This document shows positions 1-9,600 of a stretch of DNA of 22,418 bases, piece by piece. The notes beneath the pieces are model-generated. The model was not told the DNA's origin. It saw nothing but the letters and a program-made list of their open reading frames with translations, and ran no database searches. The translations under genes and the position numbers were made by a program. The stretch covers positions 1 through 22,418 of the forward strand of contig MZNV01002943.1 in NCBI GenBank assembly GCA_002081555.1. The letters are read 5' to 3'. The stretch is from Protostelium mycophagum. Lineage: Eukaryota > Evosea > Variosea > Protosteliida > Protosteliaceae. The first letter of the stretch is position 1, and every line of letters begins with the position of its first letter.

Positions 1-49
1 AGGCTGATCAGAATTAACTCATTATAAGGATATCTTGTAGAACATCTAG

Positions 50-193
50 AACAAAAAATACCCTAATTTGGGTCAGAACAGTTCCTCCAGTGAAAGAAGT
101 GGTTTAGATAAAGTCAGACTTACTAAAGACCAGAAAATCTTAGAAAAGGATAAGATAGAGATTTTAGAACGAATGGAACAAAGAAACAACTAA
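50..193 (+). CDS. Probable last exon of an upstream gene (partial)
   Basis: An acceptor-like TAG at 47-49 is followed by an open run of 47 codons ending in TAA at 191-193. The peptide is hydrophilic: a Ser-rich stretch (QNSSSSERSG) and then a charged Lys/Glu/Ile/Leu tail (residues about 24-45) that could form a short helix or coiled coil. AATAAA at 192-197 overlaps the stop, as in two other genes here, which supports this being a true 3' end. The upstream exons lie outside the window. I do not recognise the family. The stretch is short, so this could be chance. Confidence 0.42.
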   Translation, partial: NKKYPNLGQNSSSSERSGLDKVRLTKDQKILEKDKIEILERMEQRNN

Positions 194-197
194 TAAA
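192..197 (+). terminator. AATAAA poly(A) signal overlapping the stop codon
   Basis: The canonical hexamer begins inside the TAA stop at 191-193 and A-rich sequence follows. The 3' UTR would be only a few tens of bases. Confidence 0.45.
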
Positions 198-662
198 ACA
201 ACAATGCAATTATAATCATTTTCATTTTTATTAATTAAGATCCAAAAAAATAATTAATGCAAAAAAAATGACTATGAAGAATCATATACATTTTTTTTGA
301 ATCACAAGATATTTTTCAATTCAAGTCAAGTTGTAAAATAAGTGGGGACCTTGCAAGAATCAGTTTTTTGCAACAACCAAACTCGTTCTCGCCATTTTAT
401 CCCATGGCAAATAGACAGTGATATCACCAACTCAAAACCTCTTCAAATGGTGGAATACGTTTCCAAAATCTGCAATAGAGTCAGAATGAGAGATAAACCG
501 ACATTGCCCGAGGTGGCTACCTGTACGTTGTGATGTGCGTGTTGGTTGCGAAATCAACAAATCAACACTGAAAAAATGTTTATCTCACGTTCTACAACGG
601 GGAATGGGAAAGATGCATGTGTCAGAAAAACTTTTGTTGAGACACCTCACCTCGATACCGAC
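194..662. other. Intergenic stretch with no convincing gene
   Basis: AT-rich up to about 330 (runs of A and T), then more balanced sequence. An open run at about 342-533 lacks an ATG start and recognisable motifs. An in-frame ATG at 576 could extend the next gene upstream by 29 residues. One copy of TCTACAACG lies at about 583-591. The region probably holds the promoter of the low-complexity gene. Confidence 0.5.
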
Positions 663-3600
663 ATGGCCACCACACAAGACGAGGTTTTTGAGATCATAGA
701 GCATGATGAAAACGATGATTCAGAAGATGAGCACTATATCAATGGAGAAAAATCCGACGAGGAATTAGATGATGACCTCTTAGACCAAGAGATGTCGAAG
801 CCAAAGGATCAGGTGAACAACCTAATACTGATTGAGCTGACTTCAACCAAAGTTAGTCACCGGTTTGAGGCCATTAGACGTCATCGCTCTAGCCAAACAG
901 AAGATACAACAAGAGGAGGCAGAAAAAGAGAAGCGTTCTCCAAAACCCGTCTTGAAGACGGCAAAACCAGGTGAGATCGAATAAAATACGGTGGTGTATT
1001 GATTAATTATATCAGGTTCTTCCCCAAACACGAGCAGAAGGGTATCATTTGACCCTAAAATCGATTACAACGAGGCACCACCAAGGGATCCAGATGAGCC
1101 TGAGAGTGATGACGAAGACTCTGACGATAGCGATGCCTACCTCTTCGAAGACGATGATGAAGAAGATCCAGACGATCAACAGCAGAGAATTAACTATCTC
1201 GTCGCTCAATTTGAACTGCAAAAGAGGATCTTGGGTGAGTGATGCCATGATCTTGAAATCACAATTATATCATTGTGATTTCCTCGAAAACTTTTGTAAA
1301 TGAAATTGATCATACCCAGAGGAAAAAGAAAACCAAAATGAAGACGATAGCGAGGTACCATGATCTCCATATATCAAACTGAACGTCCACAGCAGCTTCA
1401 AAATTCTCTCCAAAACTCTGAAGAAAATTCCCAAGAAAATTCCCAGGACGAATCCCAAGAAGATACTCATCACAAAGAAAATGTCGAAGATTCCCAGAAA
1501 AATTCTGAGGAAGATTCCGAAGAAAAAGAAGAGAAAATTCAGGAAAATCCAGGAGACCATTCCGAGCAGAATGGGGAGACTCATGATGGAGAAGCAGATG
1601 ATGGAGAAGTGGACCCATTTGAACCAGCTTTTGAGGCGATACAATCTACAGAAGGAGATTTAGAACACACCGAAGAGACACATGTCGCGGTGAGAATTTG
1701 ATCTGTCCTTCAAAAGATCCCTTTTGTGCTTCAGTGTGGCAAGCCCACCAGAGGGCCGGCTTTGCCGTGGTGTCTTTGCCAGAGTTTATGGCAATGGCAA
1801 TCGTCTTTTGACTAAACTATTGTTTGCTTCGATGAATGGCGGAAAAATGCTGTAAATACCGAGAATCAACTTTGCACAAATTTAAAATAATTTTGGCTTT
1901 ATTCGACCTGCAGAAAATTCAAAAATTGACCCTGTCAACCGAAAATTAAAAAAATCAGGTGGGTCTGGATGAAGTCGAAGTCAAGCACGTGGAAGGTAAG
2001 AGCTCATTGTAATTGTAGATACTCAAAACAATCTCAAATTACGCTTCACAACATTTATATCTATTATCTTTACCACTGCGTTTGCCGCAGCGGCGCTGTC
2101 CATTTTTAAGTTTCAATATTTTCGCATTAAATTTATTTAAAAAAGAAGTAGAAGTCACCAGCAATGCCGAGACAGAGGAAGAAAGGAAGGCCAAGTTGAT
2201 CGAACGCATAAAGGCTGATCTAAACCGTGCATCAGAGGTGACGAATCATGACGTCATCCTATTTTCCCGCCAAAATTGTGGTGCCACAAAGAGAAATAGA
2301 AGATACCGCAGAAGAGCTGCACATCTTTATTGTGGCCGAGCCGCAGCCCAGACTGTCATAAAGATCTCTGTACAAATATCCTATTCACTCGTTGTAGACC
2401 GAAGAAACCCCCCCACCCCCTAAGGAGTCCCCAGAGAAGAAAGAGAGGAGTGAGAGACTTTCAGACAAATTCAAGCAGATGAAGGAAGAGACAAGAAGAA
2501 AATACGAGGAAAAATCGACCGCGAAGGCTGCAGAAATATCCCAGGAGAAGCCTGTTGAGGAAAAGTCTCAGGAAAAATCTGCAGAAGATTCCAAGGAGAA
2601 TTCCGTACAAGAAGATTACCAGGAAAAGCCTGTTGAGGAAAAACTGCAGGAAAAATCGGTCGAAAAGTCGGAGGAAAGTTCCGTGCAACAAAACTCCCAG
2701 GAAAAATCTGTACCAGAAATTTCCGAAGAAGTTTCTCACGTACCCGAAAATTCCGAGGAAAAATCTGAAGAAATTGCACAAGAAAAACCTGTGCAGGAGG
2801 AGACCCATTTAGAAACCGAAAAGCCCGCCGAAAATTTCACGGAAAAATCTGAGGTCGGTCACGTGACATCATTGAATTTTCACCGAAAATTACCAGGAGT
2901 CCAACGGAAAGGCTCAGGAACACACCGAATCTAAACAAAACCCCGAAGAGAAAGAGGGAGAAGACCAGCCAGAGGTTCGATCCCTTCCACATACTCTTTT
3001 TTAAATTCAAACGAGATGTAAAACTTCTGCGGATCTGAGCTGTACAAACAAAAATTTTTCTGCATTTCAAAATTTAAAATTGAAAAATGTTCAGGTTGCC
3101 AAGGAGACAGCAGTTAAAGAGGACTTGAATGAAGAAAGAGTGGAGAAACAGCCCAGCCCTGTCAAGAGTGAGTGAATATTGAAGGTCTATGAGATTTTTG
3201 CTGACAGATGGAGCAGCCACTCCTGCAAGCACCCCCGCAAAGTCCGGCCCAACTCCAAGCAAAGTTCCCGCCAAAAAATCCGCTGCAGCCACCCCCAAGT
3301 AACAATTTCCATTTTCCGCGAATATTCACCACTCATTGCCATAGATCTACACCTGTCAAATCTGTTGCTACTGCATCTATTAAATCTACAACCACGACAC
3401 CTGTCAGATCTACCGTGACAACACCGCGAAGTGCGCAAGCCACGAAGTCCGCACCTGTGACCCCAAGAGGTAAATTTCGTATATATTTCAGTTTTTATTG
3501 GTGTCGCGTGCAAATTACACCGTTGTAGAGGCTCGAAATTCTCTTGCCTGAATTTTCGTTGAAAATTCACAGTGAAGGCCTCTACAACAGTGTCTGCGGC

Positions 3601-4820
3601 GCCAAAGGCCGCCACACCCAGAGGGACTTCCACAAAAGCTTCCGCAACTCCAGTCAAGAGCGCCGTGACTCCGGTTAAAACTCCGGTAAAGCCCGCAGTT
3701 CCAAAGGCCACATCACCACGACCCCCCACTTCTGGCAAGGTCAGATTTTTTTTCAATTTTTTCAAAAGTCAAAATTCCATTTTTTTCTGGTGAATTTTTC
3801 CAACTTTTTTATATTTTTTTCCTAAATTTTGAAGGAGGAAGCCACAGAAACTGAAAAAACAAATCAAGAGGAAAAATCTGAGGAAAATTCCACGAAGGTT
3901 CAATCTACAACTGAGAACAAGACCGGAAAAGGTTTTATTTGAATGTTTTAATTTTTCCTGAAATTCTCAGTGGAGGCAAAGCCAGCGGTGAAGACATCTT
4001 CCAAGACGGCAGTGACAACCGCCAAGACAGTTAAGACATCTCAACCCCCCTCCCGTCCCATGTCATCGACCCTTCCCGGAAAGACCACAACTGTCAGACC
4101 TGTCAAACTGACATCTACAATGACATCTTCGTCGGATAAGTCGGAGAAAGTTCAGGTAACACCGAGACCCAAGGTGAGACATTCTTCCGCCAAAAAATAT
4201 ATATTTAAAATCTGAAGGTGTCGGCCCCTCCCGCCAAGAAATCTTCGGCTGCACCAGTTCGATCTACAACGATACCAAATATCCGCCCCGCAGCTGTAAG
4301 TCAAAATTCCCAGAAATTTCCATCAAACTGACATGAACAGACCTCTACCACACCAACTGCCACAACCACCACTGTCACACCTCGAACTACAACAGGTAGA
4401 GTTCCCGCCAAAACTGCAGCACCAACGGACAAAAAAACCGTCACGGCAGTAAAGACCACCAACCCCGCTGTCAAGTCAACCACGCGAGTGACGTCATCAG
4501 TGACCAAGCCGGTCACATCTACAACGAGGTCCACGTCTGTTCCCGCCAAAAAGGCAGCCGCACCAGGGGTCAAGAAGACTGAAAACAGTGCTAAAGCGAC
4601 CGAACCCGTCGAAAAGAAATCAGAAGCTGCAACTGAGAAAGTCCCCGAAAACGCCACAGAAGTTTCCCCAGAACCTTCCACAGAGAAGGCAGAAAATGTC
4701 ACCGAAAAGGCTGAAGAAATTTCCACAGAGAAGGAAACGGGAGATTCCGTCGAAATTTCAGCCACAGCTGAGGACCAGACCCCCGCGGAAAGTGTTCCGA
4801 CCGACTTGATCAGCTTTTGA
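663..4820 (+). CDS. Large low-complexity acidic / Lys-Pro-Thr-Ala-rich protein, 17 exons
   Basis: Exons: 663-812, 901-970, 1016-1234, 1320-1354, 1393-1689, 1959-1995, 2146-2237, 2398-2853, 2897-2974, 3095-3167, 3208-3298, 3345-3469, 3573-3739, 3835-3931, 3971-4173, 4218-4295, 4341-4820. They join in frame to 915 aa. Residues 1-240 are strongly acidic (runs of D/E) with an RVSF at 82-85 that fits a PP1-docking or basophilic phosphosite motif. Residues about 270-335 are charged and could form a coiled coil. Residues 301-452 hold EKS/EKP repeats with a 26-residue tandem unit. From about 485 the protein is rich in TPVK, STT and PAK, like histone H1 or nucleolar tails, with an acidic EKA/EKS C-terminus. 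I see no folded domain or membrane segment. Function is unknown; a disordered nuclear, nucleolar or cytoskeletal scaffold is a guess. The start could instead be the in-frame ATG at 576. Confidence 0.8.
2238..2397 (+). other. Word-rich intron of the low-complexity gene
   Basis: This 160-nt intron carries four words that recur in introns of other genes: TGACGTCATC (2249-2258), TTCCCGCCAAAA (2264-2275), ATTGTGGCCGAGCCGCA (2329-2345) and ACTCGTTGTAG as the 3' splice end (2387-2397). Splicing GAG|GTGACG to GTTGTAG|ACC keeps frame. It is the richest example of the shared intron vocabulary in the window. Confidence 0.8.
2542..2697 (+). repeat. Tandem repeat of 78 nt (26 residues) inside an exon
   Basis: Two units, 2542-2619 and 2620-2697, start with CAGGARAAGCCTGTTGAGGA and encode QEKPVEEK...QEKS...S-V-Q. 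A diverged third unit begins at 2698. Spacing is exactly 78 nt, so the repeat spread as whole codons. DNA identity is still high at the start of each unit and lower at the end, which suggests moderately recent tandem duplication. Confidence 0.85.
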
Positions 4821-5494
4821 GCTAATAATAGATTGACTGTCATTTTTATTTGAAATTATATATTTAAAATATCCAACAGAAAATGCATCTACAATAAGAC
4901 AGAATTGGAACCAAAGAAAGAATATTTGAAGTGCATCTGGTAAGGTATAATTGAGAGAGATCCCACAAGGCATGATCAGTTTGTGATCATCATTCTGAAA
5001 TCAGTGAAGTTCCTCTGCCAGGATTTTTGTTCTCTGCAAAGGAAGGCTTTACGCACATTTTTCTTTTGGATTTTTGAGCTTACTCCCTGGTGCCAATCAC
5101 GAGAACTTCTGGAGCGACATTGCTGCATAACATACCCATCTTCAAGTTCTTTGCAGAGGTGCCTATGGGTCTGGATGCTGAAACGGATTATCAACCAAGT
5201 CTGAGATGCATTGGTCATTTGAATTCAATCACAGACTTGGATGCTCTTGTACACCTCTCTGTCCAATCTCCTGAATCCCCCCTTCCCACCAAACACTGGT
5301 GTAGAAGAGGGGTTGACACTGGACAAGGCCGGGGACAAGTTCCTGCCATCTTTCAACCTCCTTTGTGTGGCCTTCAAAAAATTACGGTGCGGTAACAACT
5401 ACAGAATGGACATAGGTGTTGTACAGATGTCATTTGTAGACAGCAAAGTAGATCCATCAGATGATCAAAATTACGCAATAAGGATAATACAAGT
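4821..5494. other. Convergent intergenic region with unassigned coding-like stretch
   Basis: This region separates the plus-strand low-complexity gene from the minus-strand kinase, tail to tail. An inverted repeat ATGATCAgtttgTGATCAT lies near 4973-4991. From about 5076 the plus strand is open in one frame to 5395, and a second frame is open from 5241 to 5528, running past the kinase stop at 5495. The peptides look protein-like (for example ITRTSGATLLHNIPIFKFF), but no clean start, splice joint or family is visible. It may be a pseudogene remnant or an unspliced small gene. Confidence 0.35.
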
Positions 5495-5499
5495 TTATT
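5494..5499 (-). terminator. AATAAA poly(A) signal overlapping the kinase stop
   Basis: On the minus strand the TAA stop (5495-5497) lies inside AATAAA. The 3' UTR must be very short. Confidence 0.6.
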
Positions 5500-6375
5500 T
5501 GGCTAAACTCTTGAGAGGCATCCTCTGATCAGGATCGATACAAAGAAGTCCAGACAGCTTGCGTCTGTATTCTCTACTGACTGTGGCTTTCTTTCCATCT
5601 GGCAACGGGATGCTCTTCACTTCTGGGGGGAGGGGCCACCCCTGCTGTTTGCTGACGTCATCACTGTCGTACGGAAATTCTCCGAAAAGTAGCGTGAAGG
5701 TGGTGATGCCCAGCGACCAGGCATCTTTTTTTGTGGGCAAATAAAGTCCACGAGCGATTGCCTCAGGGGACATGTACTCTATAGAACCACAGACTTCTGT
5801 TGTGGGTTTCTCTTTTTTTGGAGTGAAGAAAGAACACAAGCCGAAGTCGATGAGCGTAACCCTGTCGTTGCTGTCGACCATGATCTGAACATCATTCAGA
5901 ATGGCTAATGAGGGCAAAAATCTCACATTTTCTAATTTGATGTCGTGATGTGCAACACCTTTTTGGTGGCACTTGTGAATGATGGAAGCCACTTGTGAGA
6001 CGATCTTCTTGGTATACATTTCAGTTAGAGGTTGGAAATTTCTTCGTTCTAATAAGGTGAAGAGGTCGATCCCGATGATATGTTCAAAGATGAGGTACTG
6101 CGGACTGTCAATACATTGCAGGAGGAAGTGTTACTCACCACGTCGTCCGGTGTGTCTATACAGCCAAAATATTTACATACTCCCTCCACACCCGAGAGTT
6201 TCTCGTTTGCGAAGATCTCATTGTCAATCCTTCTCATTCCGGTTGTCTTTGAGATCATTTTCAAGACATATTGTGTGTGTGTTACATTGTCTCTGGCAGT
6301 CAGAATGCGGCCATAAGTGCCTTTGTTGATTTCCTCGAGGATAGTGAAGCGTGTTAAGAGGATCTTTCCACGCAT
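5495..6375 (-). CDS. Small serine/threonine protein kinase
   Basis: Exons 6139-6375, 5927-6097 and 5495-5884 give 265 aa, essentially a bare kinase domain. Visible landmarks: glycine-rich loop with Asn for the first Gly (NKGTYGRI, 17-24), ATP Lys39 in YVLKMIS, helix-C Glu53, hinge VYLIFEH, catalytic loop HHDIKLEN (129-136, Asp131, Lys133, Asn136), DFG at 149-151, activation segment with CGSIEYMSPEA, then DAWSLGITTFTLLFGEFPY and the closing Arg in DPDQRM. The substrate-peptide lysine two after the Asp marks a Ser/Thr kinase, and the fold resembles CAMK/SNF1-type kinases. The HRD arginine is His, so it is a non-RD kinase, probably not controlled by classic activation-loop phosphorylation. Introns are 41 and 42 nt; the second is a multiple of three and free of stops. 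Substrates are unknown. Confidence 0.9.
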
Positions 6376-6664
6376 GTTAGTACAAGTCTAGTAGTGCAAA
6401 GTAAATTGTTTGCATCACCTTCTGTTCTGCGCTCCCTCAGTTCCGCAGCGGTTTTGTCACAAGTGTCATTGTGGCACCTTAAAGAACATGTCAAATTTTA
6501 TTTATGTGACACCGGAAGCCTTTTTGGGCCTAAAAAAAGCTCTAAAGATTTTTGGTGGAATTTTCAATGTTAAGGCAAAGGCCTTCCCGTGAAGCTTCCA
6601 CTAAGTAACGAGAACCTTAACGCGAAATCTCGGTAACAAACGTCACGTGCATCATCTTTACATC
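6376..6664. other. Promoter / terminator spacer between helicase and kinase genes
   Basis: This 289-bp gap lies between two minus-strand genes. It contains GC-rich palindromic bits (CCGCAGCGG near 6444; AAGGCC and GAAGCTTCC near 6577-6600) and no supported ORF. No AATAAA lies close to the helicase stop. Confidence 0.5.
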
Positions 6665-9600
6665 TCATTTATCATCTCTAAACAACAGCCGCAGTTCATC
6701 AATCCTGATCTGTCTGAGCTCTTTGGTGTTCATGCCGAGCGCACCCTGTGCCATCAGCTTCTTCCTCTCTTGCAGCTCCACAATCCTCTCCTCTATACTG
6801 TCCTTGATGATGAACCTGGTGACATGGACGGGTCGTGTCTGTCCGAGTCTGTGGACTCTGTCTATGGCTTGATCTTCTGATGCGGGGTTCCACCAGGGGT
6901 CGAGAAGGTAGACATTGCTGCCGGAAACGAGGTTGAGGCCGAGACCACCTTAGTTGTGTCAGTGTGTTGGTTGCAAGTCTTTTGGTGTATAGACATTGTT
7001 GCTGCACCTCTTGGCGCTCACAAGAAAAATGCATAGAATACCAGAAGCTCACCAGCTTTCATGGAAATCAAAAACACCCTGACGTCAGGATCTTCTCTGA
7101 ACCTCTGCACGCTCACATCTCTGTGTGCCTGCGACATCCCTCCGTCGAGTCTCACGAATTTGATCCGTACTTTCTGCAGTGAAATTTCGCAGAGATCTAG
7201 CATGGAAGTCCATTGGCTGAATACGATGGATTTGATGCAAGACTCCTCGGGGAGTTGTGTCAATTCTTGGAGCAGGGCGTCAATTTTGCTGGAGGAAGTC
7301 CAAGTGGAGAAATCGAGGGTGTCTTTCAGCGGTCTACAACGAGTCATTTTCCTGTTCAATTTTGGCGGGAAAAATGATGAATTTTTTGAGTCTTCTCGTG
7401 AATATTTAAAATCAAAATGCCTTCAAATTCAAAAAAATTGAAAAAAATTTGACCCTCTACAACTCACTTCTCCTTCTTGCGATTGTTGACCTTTGGGACA
7501 CCGATGAGATCTTCATTTCTTAGATTCCTTCTACAGATCGGGCAGACCGGTGCCATGGCGACGGCTGGTTCTATGCATGTCTTGCAGAAGACGTGCCCGC
7601 ACACGGTAACTACCGCCTGGTCTACCGGTTCCACACAATGGGCACAACTCTCGTCGCAATAATTTATGCCCTTCTGTGCGGCCCCCCGCAAGTTGGCCAG
7701 TTCTTCAGCAGAAGATTCCGAGATTTTTCTGGCGAAATTGGATAAATTTCCCAGAACATTCTCGTTTCTATTCTTGACAAGTGACGGGTGGTCACATGAC
7801 TGCCTCAGCCGTAACAATAATTCCAAGATGTGGGCGTAGTTTTCCAGGATTTTTCCGCTGCTGATGAGATTGTCAAACTGGGATTTCGACCTGTCCCATA
7901 ATTGTTTGTAAAAGGCGTCCTCGTCGTTTCGGAAGGGGATGGCTCTGAGGCCGACTATGCGGGGGGGGAGGGACACGATGGGGGCATTGTCCACCTTTCT
8001 GCATCAGTCATGACGTAAGGTGTCATGTACAGGCAATGATCGCATGTGTCAAGATGATTAATGCATGCAACGACAAAAATATGTTGCCACAAAACACACT
8101 CCACAATTTCGTAAAGTGAACACTGCAAGCCACACAAGCCAAGAAACAAAATAAATTAAATTAATAACCAACTGAATAAAATGATCACCTTCTGGTCTTT
8201 TGTGCGCCGCAATAATATACTCTCCAGTATTCCTTGTAACCTTGTAAATCCCCTCTCATCCTTAGACCTTCACACATCAGCTTCATTTTATTTTATTATA
8301 ATTTTTTTATTTATTTCAATCATTTGCAGAAAATTTTCAAGTTAAAAATTTTTTAGATAAAATTCCGAGGAAAAAAACCAATGAGATTCACCTGATCGCC
8401 CTCATGATCACCTTGGACCACCATGAATATTCACCGTAAGGTTCTACCTTCAGAAAATGCAAAAGCGAAAACAAATCGTCCAGCTTGTTTTGTATCGGAG
8501 TTCCCGTGACCGCCCATCTACGCTCCGCTTTTAACTCGAATGCGGCCTTTGCGGTGCGGGTGTTCCTGTCTTTGATGGTGTGGGCTTCGTCGAGGACGAC
8601 TCTGAACCATTTCACGTCCAGGAGGGGGGAGCCTTGCTCGGCCTGTCACGTGATGTCAAGATTTTTACAGGAATGTTATTGTTTTCAAGTTGAAAAATGT
8701 TGATTTTTCAAGTCGAGATTTTCGTTTGGTTTATGGCCACAACAACTGTTGTTTTGTGTCGGTTTCTACTTCAAATACGATAATCAAAAAAATGATGACG
8801 TCATTTGACATGTCATGACGTCATCACAGACTTTCAAAGTCCTCCAAATTCTCACCTTCGGAGCCCTCCGCGGTTTGGACGAGTCTTCTTTCTTCGAGGT
8901 CTTGTTCGTGTCCGGTGGGATTTCTCCCGCCAATGTCGTATATGTCGTGATCACGATATCATGACTGGCAAGATGAGCCGCGTCCCTGTTACGGCCACCC
9001 CCGTGGTACACATAAATGGAAAAATGATTCGGCGGTGTGTGGTTCTGAAGAGGTCAGTGTATTGGACTTGATGTTTATTTTCTCCTGCTGTATTTCGCGC
9101 CACTTATCTTATGATTGTATTTTTAAGAGAATTGTATGAACAAAATTGTGCTCCACAATTATTTTCAAAGATTTTAAATTTTATTTCAAAAATAAATATA
9201 ATATTCCGCATCTGTAAAAGAAAGCCCACCTTCATCTCGTTGTGCCACTGATTCAACAAAGACAGCGGGCACACGATCAAAGTAGCTTTTGAAGGGACGT
9301 ATTCATCGTTGGGATTCCTTGGGGTCCATTTATTTGTCAACAATAGAGATAGTATCTGTGAGGATTAGATCATGTTTACTATTGGATGCAGCATTATAGA
9401 AGGTCTTTGTGCAACACAGTGAGAACACACAGTACCACAAATTAAGAACAGACACTGTATAGTTATTTGATCTCATCAATCATTGTCACATGCGATGATC
9501 GTAATGCGATGATTGCAACATCATGATTGACATAATCACCTCTATGGTCTTCCCCATACCCATCTCATCTGCCAAAATTCCACCCCTCACACTGACACGT

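Noticed and set aside
1270-1644. Long Phe/Leu-rich open frame on the minus strand
   Set aside because: It is the antisense shadow of the Glu/Ser-rich exons of the low-complexity gene; codon bias makes the opposite strand open.
1690-1958. GC-rich inverted repeats in a 269-nt intron as a possible transposon
   Set aside because: No terminal repeats, target duplication or coding remnant can be defined; kept only as intron content.
2461-2808. Hydrophobic minus-strand frames looking like a membrane protein
   Set aside because: Antisense of the EKS repeat exon, with no splice signals of its own.
3187-3765. 192-codon minus-strand frame
   Set aside because: It crosses several introns and exons of the plus-strand gene and has no recognisable domain.
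4301-4843. 180-codon minus-strand frame rich in Val/Thr/Ser
   Set aside because: Antisense of the last Thr/Ala/Lys-rich exon, which fits the plus-strand gene in frame and ends at a clear stop.
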